Assembly: GCA_965661055.1 (NCBI GenBank)
Contig: CBFICS010000003.1
Coordinates: forward strand, 93,388-157,387
From: CBFHSF01 sp965661055
GTDB lineage: Bacteria; Bacteroidota; Bacteroidia; Flavobacteriales; Schleiferiaceae
DNA: 64,000 nucleotides
Reading direction: 5' to 3'
Numbering within the stretch: position 1 is the stretch's first letter; every line of letters begins with the position of its first letter. Both the position numbers and the translations under genes were made by a program. The notes beneath the pieces are model-generated. The model ran no database searches, was not told the origin of the DNA, and saw nothing but the letters and a program-made list of their open reading frames with translations. Shown here piece after piece: positions 26,267 to 34,687 of this stretch.

Positions 26267-26869
26267 TTAAATAGGTTTTACTTTACTAAATACATATAAT
26301 AATTCGGTGGCTATTTCTATACTGGTTAATCTGTAAGCCTCAGACATTTCAGGTGTACCATCACTAAACTTAGGATCTTCAAAGGGAAGTGAAATCCTTT
26401 TAAAAGCCCCTGGAATAAACGGACAGTCTGCATCTGCACTATTACAGGTCATAATGGCTATAAAGTTTTCAGAAGGATTGACTTCATCGTCATAGACCTT
26501 AGAAAAGAGAGGTATATCTTTTTTATCAATGGGGGTTTTTAAATGATAAATAGGGTTATCATTTAAACCTTCTCGGGAAAGTTCAAGACCGTGGTGTTTC
26601 AAGGTATCAACAACCTGCTGAAATACACGAGTTACTTCTGTGCCTCCAGAATAAACGTCTACCGCCTTTAATTTTTTTTCTTCTGCGAGCACCGCAGCCC
26701 ATACCTGCGAAAAAATACTTCGTCGAGAATTATGGGTACAAATAAAATTCAATTTGACCGTCCCATAACTTTGGTACGATTGGTTTATTGCCCCGGCTAA
26801 ATGGTCTAACAACTCTTTTCTATCACTAGAAATCGAGTCAATAGCCAACGTATGGATAAATTCTAACAT
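26267..26869 (-). CDS. arsC: Arsenate reductase, low-molecular-weight phosphatase type
   Basis: Reduces arsenate to arsenite for export. It belongs to the low-molecular-weight tyrosine phosphatase fold rather than the glutaredoxin-linked ArsC of E. coli: the CX5R loop is C44-THNSR-R50, followed by helix residues SIFSQ, and two further cysteines, C142 and C149, in TCNSADADCP match the redox relay of thioredoxin-coupled arsenate reductases. Length 200 includes an N-terminal extension of some 40 residues before the P-loop. Fifteen bases separate it from arsR; acr3 follows without a gap. Confidence 0.92.
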   Translation of the reverse strand: MLEFIHTLAIDSISSDRKELLDHLAGAINQSYQSYGTVKLNFICTHNSRRSIFSQVWAAVLAEEKKLKAVDVYSGGTEVTRVFQQVVDTLKHHGLELSREGLNDNPIYHLKTPIDKKDIPLFSKVYDDEVNPSENFIAIMTCNSADADCPFIPGAFKRISLPFEDPKFSDGTPEMSEAYRLTSIEIATELLYVFSKVKPI

Positions 26870-26884
26870 TAAAAATGGGATTGA

Positions 26885-27214
26885 TTAGCAGCACTCGGCT
26901 TTAAAGTTTCCTAGGGCAAAGAATTGAGAAACCACTTCTTCCAATTCTTTCCACCGTTCGGGATTGATACAATAACACGTGGCCGTTCCTGAGACGGTAC
27001 CTTGAATGATTCCCACTTTCTTAAGTTCTTTTAAGTGTTGAGAAATGGTGGCTTGAGCCAGGCCAATCTCATCGACAATCTCTCCACAAACGCATGATTT
27101 AGATTCTATTAAATATTGTAGAATGGCAATTCGCGCCGGATGTCCTAATACCTTAAAGATGGATGCAATACGATTGCTCTGCTCGGAATATATTTCTGTT
27201 TTTGTAGTTCCCAT
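26885..27214 (-). CDS. arsR: ArsR/SmtB family metalloregulator
   Basis: A 109-residue winged-helix repressor, first gene of the ars operon. The DNA-recognition helix is in GLAQATISQHLKELKKVGI (about 51-69), with the metal-sensing cysteine pair C41-V-C43 at its start in the form SKSCVCGEI, resembling the ELCVCD box of arsenite sensors. Extra cysteines near the end (TCYC and a terminal CC) could help bind metal. It probably represses its own operon by binding the palindrome at 27224-27241 and is released by arsenite or antimonite. Confidence 0.95.
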   Translation of the reverse strand: MGTTKTEIYSEQSNRIASIFKVLGHPARIAILQYLIESKSCVCGEIVDEIGLAQATISQHLKELKKVGIIQGTVSGTATCYCINPERWKELEEVVSQFFALGNFKAECC

Positions 27215-27223
27215 GCAACACTC

Positions 27224-27241
27224 TATTGTAATATTACGATA
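27224..27241 (-). promoter_or_regulatory. Candidate ArsR operator
   Basis: An 18-bp imperfect palindrome, TATTGTAATATTACGATA, with a perfect 10-bp core GTAATATTAC and 8 of 9 base pairs matching. It lies between the -7 box and the arsR start codon, where a bound dimer would block transcription. Confidence 0.7.
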
Positions 27242-27243
27242 AT

Positions 27244-27251
27244 CAAAGGTA
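27244..27251 (-). promoter_or_regulatory. -7 box of the ars operon promoter
   Basis: TACCTTTG on the minus strand, about 30 bases before the arsR ATG and two bases from the operator candidate. No canonical TTG is seen upstream; the region is A/T-rich. Confidence 0.55.
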
Positions 27252-27298
27252 CATTAGTTTTTAAAAAAATTCTATTTTCATAGAATAAATTAAAAAGC

Positions 27299-27745
27299 AT
27301 GAAAAAATTGAAGAATTTATTCTGTGTAATAGGACTACTATTTTCAATGGCTTCTGCTGGCCAATGCGTTAAATGCAATTCATTTGAGGAGGCAAAGAAA
27401 GATCCTTTAAGAGTAAAGTCAATCATTGTAAATCCTTACACTACTGATATTCTATTAGAAGAATTTCCAAGTGACATTGGGCAGTTCGAAAATTGTGAAA
27501 CTTTATTTTTGGTAGGACACAATTTTACATCCATTAGTCCTGATATAGGGAAGTTAACTCAATTAAAAGAGTTGAGTTTTGCTGAATGTATATTAACGGA
27601 TATTCCTGACGAAATCTTTCAATTGAAAAACCTAAAGGAGCTTATTTTATGGGAAAATCAATTTAGTGAAGAGACCATTGAAAGGATAAAAGCCAAAGCC
27701 AAAAAAGAGCTTCCCTACACCAAACTTAGAATTTCATTAGACTAA
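27299..27745 (+). CDS. Secreted leucine-rich-repeat protein, short
   Basis: A 148-residue exported protein with a signal peptide (cleavage after about residue 20, ...SAGQ) followed by a CVKC motif and three or four degenerate LRR units, for example LTQLKELSFAECILTDIPDEIFQLKNLKE read as two adjacent repeats of about 23 residues. A protein-binding role is inferred from the repeats. The ATG at 27299 starts within the divergent ars leader region (84 bases between starts). The stop codon TAA is followed immediately by the TTG start of the next gene. Confidence 0.8.
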   Translation: MKKLKNLFCVIGLLFSMASAGQCVKCNSFEEAKKDPLRVKSIIVNPYTTDILLEEFPSDIGQFENCETLFLVGHNFTSISPDIGKLTQLKELSFAECILTDIPDEIFQLKNLKELILWENQFSEETIERIKAKAKKELPYTKLRISLD

Positions 27746-28506
27746 TTGGACTTACTAAGTCATACTTGTAGTGGCCTAGCCGTAGGGTTAACTCTCATAA
27801 ACCTTACGGAAGGAAGTGCTTGGCAAAAACACTTATTGTATTAGCCTCTGGTTTGGGCGGTGCCCTGCCAGACCTAGATGCCATTTCACTATGGTCTCAG
27901 TTTGATCGTATTTTTAATCTCCCCATTTCTGGGAGAGAAATATATTCGGGCAAATATGCACTTTTACACCACGGGGCTATGCATTCACTATTATTGAGCA
28001 TACTCTTTGGCTCCGCATTTTTTCTTCCGACATGGATAAGGTCCAAAAAATGGATTTTCAACAAGAAGGCCCTATTAAAATCGATGGGTTTCACCATGGG
28101 ATATAATCTTCACCTATTGAAGGATATGCCCACACCCGCAGCCACTTGGGGAGGTGTTAGGTACTTCTTTCCCGCCCAAGAATACATAGGTGGTACCGGT
28201 AAAATCTGGTGGTGGAACAATTATGATCTTTTCTTGATCATTCTGTCGGTAATCGTTTTTCAATTATTACTATTTCTAGTCAGATCCAAATGGCGTAGAA
28301 GAATTGCGCCCTTACTGTTTATAATAGGTGTAAGCCTTTTCACCTATCAAATTAATCATAGAAAATATCATTACGCTTACCGCGGTCACGCACAAAATTA
28401 CCAGCAATACGAAGAGTGGTCAAAGCTTGAACAACGCGAGATATTAGGGGAAAAAATTTTCAATATAATGGAGTCATTTGACCACAGTATTCCTTTATAT
28501 TTTTAA
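27746..28506 (+). pseudogene. YdjM/DUF457-type membrane protein, frameshifted in an A-run
   Basis: The N-terminus reads from a TTG at 27746 as MDLLSHTCSGLAVG..., the normal start of this metal-dependent hydrolase-like family, but stops at TAG after about 32 residues. The remainder (GLGGALPDLDAISLW with the LPDLD motif, then several membrane helices and HHGAMHS) is in the -1/+2 frame from about 27820. Adding one A to the A5 run at 27825-27829 joins the two into a 253-residue protein. Either a real frameshift, slippage-dependent expression or a base-call error. A separate TTG start at 27820 would yield a protein lacking the first helix. Confidence 0.8.
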
Positions 28507-28531
28507 CTTTCAACCCTAAATCAAAAAGGTA

Positions 28532-29023
28532 TTGAAAACATTTTTTCTAATCACTAGTCTTTACTTTTTAAGCCTTTGCGGATGGTCTCAAACATTTGAG
28601 GTACCCAAGAATTACAACCTTTCTACCGCTGAAGATTTTAGATCTTACAACGATGACATTATTCAATGTGCTTTTTGGTTGTATGACAAGCCCTATGATG
28701 CTAAAAGAGAAAAACATAGAGAAGCGCAAGAGTTCTTTTTTAGTTGGCTTGTAGGTACACCAGACGTCAAAATAGAGGTAACAGGGAAAGTTGCCAAACT
28801 AACAAAAAGCAATCCTGATTTGCTTTTGATATACATGATCTCATTTGCAAAAACAGTCCTTGAGGAACCAAGCACCTCATCAGAAGCCGCCAATGCAAAA
28901 GCTGTATATGAGTTAGTTCAATATTACATTTCTAACGTAGACAATGGACTAAAAAAAGAAGAGTCCATGACGCCTTTAATTGACATGACCCAGCTAGAAA
29001 TTTCAGATTGGTTAAAAAAATAA
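28532..29023 (+). CDS. Secreted protein, unknown
   Basis: A 163-residue product starting at TTG 28532 (LKTFF read as M), which opens a good signal peptide cleaved near ...LCGWSQ. The mature chain is helical and hydrophilic, with SYNDDIIQCAFWLYDKP and an NPDLLLIYMISFAKTVL segment that could be a partially buried helix. No family name is recognised, though the general type is common in Flavobacteriia. It is 25 bases after the frameshifted gene and two bases before the lipoprotein gene, indicating a shared operon. Confidence 0.68.
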   Translation: MKTFFLITSLYFLSLCGWSQTFEVPKNYNLSTAEDFRSYNDDIIQCAFWLYDKPYDAKREKHREAQEFFFSWLVGTPDVKIEVTGKVAKLTKSNPDLLLIYMISFAKTVLEEPSTSSEAANAKAVYELVQYYISNVDNGLKKEESMTPLIDMTQLEISDWLKK

Positions 29024-29025
29024 GA

Positions 29026-29799
29026 ATGAAAAGTTATTGGTTAGGAGCAATCATCATTACAATTGCAAGCTGTACACCGGCTGAAAAGCCCATTAATATG
29101 GTTTGGAACTTTAGCAGTCCCATTGAATACGAATTCATTCAAATTGCCGATGGTGAAACTAAGTTTTCTCAATCCCCTAACCCCTCTAAAACATTGGTTT
29201 CAGGTGCAGGTATATTAGAAATTGACTCTAGCGAAGGAACGACCACTCAGATAAAAATGCATGATTTTCTAGTGCAACGATCAATTTTCGATACGTTAGG
29301 CAATGTGATAGACACCATAAGCCAATCTTCGCCCCCTTTAACGTTAGAAGGGTTTTATGCAGATGGCACCTTTGAAACCACTCCACCAGACATTTTATTT
29401 GACCTTCTTTTAAGAATGCCATTAAAAGACCTTATTGTGGGAGAAAGCACCGCTATAAAGCTTTCTTCCTCTACTACATTCGGAAAAGACACTTTTACTA
29501 TAGAAGGATACAACACCTTAACCCTTACTCGCATTCGACAAGAAGAAGGTGAGAAAATAGCAGTAATAAAAGGTATTATTGACATATCTAGTGACGGACA
29601 GCCACTGCCTGTTGGCGTATCATACTACTCCTCAAAAAAGGGACAAGCGGTATATCGTTATAATATTGAAAAGGGATGTTTTTCTTCGGTGAACGCAACC
29701 CTTATGAATGACTTCACCTATTCAAAAACAGACAGCCTTAGAGGTCCGTTTGAAATACACTCCGAAACCACCATTGACTATATCATCTCTAAAAAGTAG
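29026..29799 (+). CDS. Lipoprotein of unknown function
   Basis: From the ATG at 29026 the product is 257 residues with a short signal and lipobox (...TIASC, Cys16 or so). The body is beta-rich with an even spread of Thr and Ser and no recognised domain. The region around residues 110-165 (LLLRMPLKDLIVGESTAIKL) resembles periplasmic beta-sandwich lipoproteins but cannot be named. Its ATG lies two bases after the preceding stop, and the next gene begins three bases after its own stop. Confidence 0.68.
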   Translation: MKSYWLGAIIITIASCTPAEKPINMVWNFSSPIEYEFIQIADGETKFSQSPNPSKTLVSGAGILEIDSSEGTTTQIKMHDFLVQRSIFDTLGNVIDTISQSSPPLTLEGFYADGTFETTPPDILFDLLLRMPLKDLIVGESTAIKLSSSTTFGKDTFTIEGYNTLTLTRIRQEEGEKIAVIKGIIDISSDGQPLPVGVSYYSSKKGQAVYRYNIEKGCFSSVNATLMNDFTYSKTDSLRGPFEIHSETTIDYIISKK

Positions 29800-29802
29800 A
29801 TT

Positions 29803-30489
29803 TTGAAAACCCCTATTTTGTTACTACATGGTGCTTTAGGGAGTGAAAAAACGATGGATGGATTGAAAGTCCTTCTGGGTGAAAAACATGTAGTCTACAC
29901 TCTAACCTTCCACGGACATGGAGACACTGACCAAAGGGAAGTCCTTAGTTTTTCTGACATCGTAGACCAGATAAAACAATTTATTGACCACGAAAATTTA
30001 GAGCAAGTCATCATTTTTGGATTTAGTATGGGAGGATACGCCGGGTTGCTTTTTGCTCACTCCTTCCCTGAAAAGGTAAAAAGAGTCATTACCCTTGGAA
30101 CAAAATTCAATTGGACCCCTCAAATAGCCCTTAAAGAATCTAAATTATTAAACCCTGAAACCCTTGAGGAGAAGGTTCCACGATTTGCTCAATACCTACA
30201 GGGTCTTCACGGCGAAAAATGGAAGAATTTATGTCAATCTACGGCTAACTTATTGCTTGGATTAGGAGACAACCCACTGCTAAATGAAACGGTGAGGGCG
30301 ACCCTAGAAAATCCAGTAAACATCCTGCTGGGTGAAGAAGACCAAATGGTCAGTGAATCTGAAAGTAAAAAAGCTGCCGAGGATATAAAAAAAGGGACCT
30401 TTACCCTATTACCCGGTCAGCCTCATCCCATTGAAAAAGTACATTTAAAAAACTTAATTTCCACCTTAAACTCCATTATCGAATCATGA
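29803..30489 (+). CDS. Alpha/beta hydrolase
   Basis: A 228-residue cytosolic hydrolase of the alpha/beta fold. The catalytic triad is visible: nucleophile Ser75 in GFSMGGY, an acid in the LLGEEDQMV strand near 187 and His in GQPHPIEKV near 208; the oxyanion region is the LLHGALGS loop at 7-14. The substrate is unknown (esterase or thioesterase in general). It starts with TTG, as the preceding in-frame codons contain the stop of the lipoprotein gene three bases earlier. Its stop overlaps the start of the next gene (ATGA). Confidence 0.88.
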   Translation: MKTPILLLHGALGSEKTMDGLKVLLGEKHVVYTLTFHGHGDTDQREVLSFSDIVDQIKQFIDHENLEQVIIFGFSMGGYAGLLFAHSFPEKVKRVITLGTKFNWTPQIALKESKLLNPETLEEKVPRFAQYLQGLHGEKWKNLCQSTANLLLGLGDNPLLNETVRATLENPVNILLGEEDQMVSESESKKAAEDIKKGTFTLLPGQPHPIEKVHLKNLISTLNSIIES

Positions 30490-31091
30490 AGAAGATAATC
30501 ATTTTAGGCCTTTCACTAGTATTGGTTTTGGTAGTTGTTTTGTTTAGTACATGGAGTGCTCCAGCAAAAAAGATTTCTGATAAGCACAGAGTAAACGGGA
30601 TAATAATCTACACAGAAATGGTAACCGAAAACGGTAAAGACTACTTTCAAAAGGCAGTTTTTGCCTATACAGTGGCAGACTCAATTTTTGTTGGGGAAGG
30701 TTTACTAGAAGAAGATTTCAAGGTACAATATCCAGGAAACGAAGTGGTGGTTGAGTTTTATGAATCTGACACTACCTTATCTAAAATTGTCGAGTCAAAA
30801 AACAATTATCCTATCAATGCAAAGCAGAACTTTAGTTGGAAGCACGAAGGTTATGTGAGCACCATTACCTTTATCAACTCGATTGCCTTCTACGCAACCT
30901 TTGTTCAAGAAGACGTTTACAATGGTGGATTTTATGCGGTTTCCGAGGTTGTCAATGACACCATTTTACGACTAACCCCTTTAAAGTTTGAAGGGCTGTA
31001 CCAACCTACTCCAGTTGACTTTAAAATTGAATCGGAAAATGAGATGACAAAAGCTCTGGTTGATATAGAGTCAGGACAAGAATTTATTTAG
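30486..31091 (+). CDS. Membrane-anchored protein, unknown
   Basis: A 201-residue protein with one N-terminal helix (about 4-22) acting as anchor or uncleaved signal, then a periplasmic beta-rich domain with repeated acidic segments. No family is recognised. It overlaps the hydrolase gene by four bases and its TAG is directly followed by the next ATG, so it is an integral part of the tight gene run from 28.5 to 32.1 kb. Confidence 0.62.
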   Translation: MKKIIILGLSLVLVLVVVLFSTWSAPAKKISDKHRVNGIIIYTEMVTENGKDYFQKAVFAYTVADSIFVGEGLLEEDFKVQYPGNEVVVEFYESDTTLSKIVESKNNYPINAKQNFSWKHEGYVSTITFINSIAFYATFVQEDVYNGGFYAVSEVVNDTILRLTPLKFEGLYQPTPVDFKIESENEMTKALVDIESGQEFI

Positions 31092-31562
31092 ATGAATCCC
31101 CAACGAATTTTCAAAAGAGAGGAAGAGATTTTGCGCGGCGAATTTTTAGAAATGTCATTGGCCGGAGACAAAACCTTTTTACTTTGGAAGAAGTTTAAAG
31201 TAGAAAACAGAGATTGGCTTTCTAATTACAAAGGGTGTTACTATAGTGTTCAGGTGTTTCCGGCGGGATATTCAGGTGGCGCAGAGCAAACCTTTACGAA
31301 GTGGGTTGCCGTTGATGACAAACCAATGAGCTCCCGTCTATCTACCCTTACTATCCCTAAGGGACGCTATGCAGAATTTGAACACCACGGCACGCCAGAA
31401 ACCTTCGGAGTGAACCTAAAAAGCATCCTTTTTCAATGGTTGCCAAAGTCTGGATATCAGCTAGACCTTAGGCCTCACTTATCAATAATGGAAAATGATT
31501 ATTCCACAAAAGACAACAAGGCCATTGAGAAAATTTTAATCCCGATCAAGAAGCTATTATGA
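31092..31562 (+). CDS. GyrI-like/AraC effector-binding domain protein
   Basis: A 156-residue single-domain protein resembling the SHV/GyrI-like small-molecule binding fold that forms the effector domain of BmrR and Rob. The pattern is an YYSVQVFPAGYSGG strand, WVAVDD, the IPKGRYAEFEHHG motif where family members place the ligand-contacting strand, and a C-terminal FQWLPKSGYQLDLRP-type ending. There is no helix-turn-helix, so it may act as a stand-alone ligand binder. Its 3' end overlaps the next gene by four bases. Confidence 0.78.
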   Translation: MNPQRIFKREEEILRGEFLEMSLAGDKTFLLWKKFKVENRDWLSNYKGCYYSVQVFPAGYSGGAEQTFTKWVAVDDKPMSSRLSTLTIPKGRYAEFEHHGTPETFGVNLKSILFQWLPKSGYQLDLRPHLSIMENDYSTKDNKAIEKILIPIKKLL

Positions 31563-32095
31563 GAAAAGTATCCTTATTCATTGCACAAAGCTTAGATGGC
31601 AAAATTGCTAGACTAAACCATGACATTTCATGGCTTACGGAGTTTCCAAATCCCGAAAAGTTAGATTTTGGATATGGTAAATTTATATCTGAAGTTGACA
31701 CTGTGGTCATGGGAAGAAAAACCTATGAAGAATTGGAAAAAATGGATATTGAATGGCCCTATGAAGCGCAAAGGTCCTGCATCTTCAGTTCGCAAAAGGA
31801 TTTGAAAATTTATTCAAAAAACACAGAGGTTGTACATTCTAACTTAACCGACTGGATAAAAAAAGAGAAAGGAAAATCTGGAGAAACCATATGGATTGTT
31901 GGCGGGGAAAGGATCATTTCTGAGCTCATAAATCAAGGCTTGGTTGATGATATTTTGATTACTACCGTCCCAATATTGATTGGCGAAGGTGTACCCTTAT
32001 TCAACAACATAATCAGTGACAAACACTTTACCTTACAATCTGTAGAGTCCTTTTCCAACGGAATGGTCAACACCGTTTACCACTGTAGTTCTTAA
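31559..32095 (+). CDS. Dihydrofolate reductase family protein (RibD C-terminal type)
   Basis: A 178-residue NADPH-dependent reductase-fold protein related to the C-terminal domain of RibD and YyaP-like DHFR homologues, not a true folate enzyme. Visible marks are SLFIAQSLDGKIA at the start, VVMGRKTYEE near 50, and the GGERIISELINQGLVDDI block. The reduced substrate is unknown. It ends the packed operon, overlapping the GyrI-like gene by four bases; gene-poor, decaying sequence follows. Confidence 0.87.
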   Translation: MRKVSLFIAQSLDGKIARLNHDISWLTEFPNPEKLDFGYGKFISEVDTVVMGRKTYEELEKMDIEWPYEAQRSCIFSSQKDLKIYSKNTEVVHSNLTDWIKKEKGKSGETIWIVGGERIISELINQGLVDDILITTVPILIGEGVPLFNNIISDKHFTLQSVESFSNGMVNTVYHCSS

Positions 32096-32672
32096 TACGT
32101 TAATTTTAGACTTCAGCCAGTTTAAAAAAATAATTTCATGACTTAAAACAAATCACCAGCCACCAAACCTAATTATGAAACCCCCACTTATATTACCAGT
32201 GGCTTCGTGCATTTTTGAGCCTGATAATATTTTAGCCCCCCACTCTTCGCAAAGAGAGATGGTGGATTTTTAACGAAATGAGGGCTAAACACTCATAGAA
32301 GGATTTGAAAAAGAGTTAGACAAACTAAAATCGAGGTCCCTAAGCAATCAAAATCACCTACCCAAAGAAGTTGCCAAAAAGCACTTTAGCCAGTTTATTA
32401 AAAACCTAGACACTGTTTCATTTTTCAATCATTTTCATGCAAAACAGGCTTTTCATTTTGAATTCCTCGATGGGAATCTTAACAAAAAACAAGAATGTCC
32501 TGACTTGATAGAAATTGAATACATAGAAAAGTCTAACTCATTTAAGGTCACTTTTGAAAGCCGTCATTACAACGACCAAAATTCAGACTGTGAGAATGTA
32601 GCTGAAAGTTATTGGTTTTCGATTCAAGAGAGAATAATTACCTTGATGACCGCTAATTTAATCAAAATGGTA
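32096..32672 (+). pseudogene. Possible decayed gene in frame with the cupin gene
   Basis: From an ATG at 32175 the cupin reading frame is open except for two TAA codons (32271 and 32286); from 32289 it stays open for 128 codons straight into the cupin start. The translation has normal protein composition (for example FSQFIKNLDTVSFFNHFHAK and ESYWFSIQERI) but no recognised family and no usable start codon after the stops. I read it as a remnant; an upstream N-terminal extension of the cupin is an alternative. Confidence 0.35.
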
Positions 32673-33173
32673 ATGACCGCTAAGCAAATCATTCAAAAGC
32701 TCAATTTACAACCCCATCCAGAAGGCGGATATTACAGAGAGACTTACCGCAGTCGTGAAGTTATTCCCCAAGACTCTTTGAACTCAAGTTTTGAAGGAGA
32801 CAGAAATGTTTCTACGGCAATATACTTTATGCTAACCTCAGAGAATTTTTCAGCATTTCACAAGGTAAACCAAGATGAAATTTGGCATTTCCACCAGGGT
32901 TCTCCAATTGTACTTCATATTATAACTCCTGATGGAAACCATCAAAAGGTCTATATAGGAAATCATATTGAAAGCGATGAAAATCCGCAATACTGCGTCC
33001 CTGCCACATGTTGGTTTGCTGCAGAAGTTGTAAATCCCAATTCCTTTAGTTTGGTCAGTTGTACCGTAGCACCAGGATTTGACTTTAAAGATTTCACCTT
33101 GGCCAAAAGGGTAGATTTACTTAGTAAATTTCCGGCTCATGAAGAGATCATCATGCAATTTACTAGAGAGTAA
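32673..33173 (+). CDS. Cupin domain protein, DUF985 family
   Basis: A 166-residue cupin of the DUF985 family. Typical pieces are LQPHPEGGYYRETYRS at the N-terminus, SAFHKVNQDEIWHFHQGSP in the first barrel strands (His and Glu of the cupin metal site) and the WFAAEVV...GFDFKDFTLA block near the end. The metal and substrate are unknown. The ATG at 32673 begins the conserved region; a second ATG two codons upstream is nearly equivalent. Lies at the edge of decayed sequence. Confidence 0.88.
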   Translation: MTAKQIIQKLNLQPHPEGGYYRETYRSREVIPQDSLNSSFEGDRNVSTAIYFMLTSENFSAFHKVNQDEIWHFHQGSPIVLHIITPDGNHQKVYIGNHIESDENPQYCVPATCWFAAEVVNPNSFSLVSCTVAPGFDFKDFTLAKRVDLLSKFPAHEEIIMQFTRE

Positions 33174-33347
33174 TTTTTGAGATTACATTCGATTATCCCT
33201 CGGCTATTGAATTTATTTTTATTAATTTCATAAGGGGAGGAGGCTTGGTGGACCCCGCCGCAAAAAAGGTTGACTTTTTGCAAAACAACTTTTCATTAAT
33301 TGCCTTGCCATCACCATATTTATTACCTTTCCGTAAATAATTATCCC

Positions 33348-33875
33348 ATGAAAAAACTCGCCGTCACCCTACTTCTAACCAGTTTGTTTCATCCCCTATT
33401 TAGTCAAAATGTTGTTGACACAAGAAACTCTTTGGTTGAGTTTGAGGCATACGCATTATGGGTAGCTCAAGTAGAAGGAGAAATTAAAGGAATGAAAGGG
33501 ACGGTTAATTGGACAACTGATCTTACTCAAAACAGCATAGATGTTTGTATTGAATCAAACACCTTGAATTCAAACAACCAAGAAAGAGATGCTCACTTAA
33601 AGAGCGAGGATTTTCTAGAAACAGAAAAATATCCCACCATTTGCTTCATTTCTAATCAGATTACCAAGGGGAAAGATGGGCAGTTTGTTGTCAAAGGAAA
33701 CTTAACCCTGCATGGGGTTACTAAAGAAATCAGCATTCCTTTTTCCTACAAGGAATTCATCTTAAAGGGCTCTATTGAAATTCAAAGAAAAGACTACAAT
33801 ATAGGTTCAGACATAAGCACATTTACTGCCTCTAACTCCATAAAGTTAGAGATTACCTGTGTATTAATCCCTTAA
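33348..33875 (+). CDS. YceI family periplasmic protein
   Basis: A 175-residue secreted lipocalin-like protein of the YceI family, known to bind long isoprenoid or fatty molecules. From the ATG at 33348 there is a signal peptide (cleavage after about ...HPLFSQ). The mature part has the family strands: NSLVEFEAYALWVAQVEGEI, the SEDFLETEKYPTICF block, GNLTLHGVTKEISIPF and the final strand. An upstream in-frame ATG at 33300 adds a poor leader and is rejected. Located just before a dead methyltransferase gene. Confidence 0.9.
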   Translation: MKKLAVTLLLTSLFHPLFSQNVVDTRNSLVEFEAYALWVAQVEGEIKGMKGTVNWTTDLTQNSIDVCIESNTLNSNNQERDAHLKSEDFLETEKYPTICFISNQITKGKDGQFVVKGNLTLHGVTKEISIPFSYKEFILKGSIEIQRKDYNIGSDISTFTASNSIKLEITCVLIP

Positions 33876-33894
33876 TTAAGTTTACATTTCTAGA

Positions 33895-34643
33895 TTACAT
33901 CTTTTTGATTTTGAAGGCTTGCAATGGTTTCCTAAATCAACAAGGAGGTTTGGTACAGACTTTCTTCAGGTTTTATCCTTGAAGTCCAAAATATTTCTCC
34001 CTATTAGCCTAATAATTTCTAATTTATTAGAAAAAAAACAATCTGATAAAATCATTGATTTGGGTTCTAGAAGCGGAATACCTTGGTAAAGCTTAATTCC
34101 AAAGTTCACAGCTTGTATACCGAATTATAAAAACACCCCATACCGATAATCTAAGCCCTGAACTAAAAAAACACCCAGAAATAAATTACCTACCCACTTT
34201 GGTTGACGCTAGAAATGTTCCTGCAGATTAAAAAGGCCTTAGGGCCCTGTTTTTATACTCTCACCCCTTTGAAGAACAGGATGCTATTAAAATCCTACAA
34301 AGTGCCTTAAACACTACTGGTGGAATTGCCATTTTTGAAGGAAAAGAAAGGTCTATACCCAGCATACCTGACATCATTTTTTCTCCATTCCCGTTCTATT
34401 AACGACCCCAATTATTAAGCCCTTTTCTCTAAAACGACTCTTAATTACCTGCATAATTCCAGTAATTCTATTTTTGTTTTGTGGGATGGTTTGGTTTCTT
34501 CCCTTAGGACATATTCCGTTGTGGAAATGAATAAATTGATTCAATCAACTAAGAATCAAGAAACTAATAGTTGGGAAATTAAAAAAGTAAAAAAAGGCTT
34601 CTTTACCCTAATTTGTTCTGTGGGATATCCCAATGAAAAATAA
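33895..34643 (+). pseudogene. Decayed SAM-dependent methyltransferase
   Basis: A recognisable Bacteroidota methyltransferase broken by stops and frameshifts. The first frame reads LFDFEGLQWFPK...RRFGTDFLQ and IIDLGSRSG (SAM motif I at about 34050-34080) then hits TAA. Later frames give NYLPTLVDARNVPAD, KGLRALFLYSHPF, IAIFEGKERSIPSIPDIIF and a C-terminal FFTLICSVGYPNEK, each in a different phase or after further stops. The order matches the family, so it is one gene that died, not chance similarity. No start codon survives. Confidence 0.85.
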
Positions 34644-34687
34644 AAACCTTTTATAATTATTAGTGTTAATAGGGTATAGCAGAAAGT

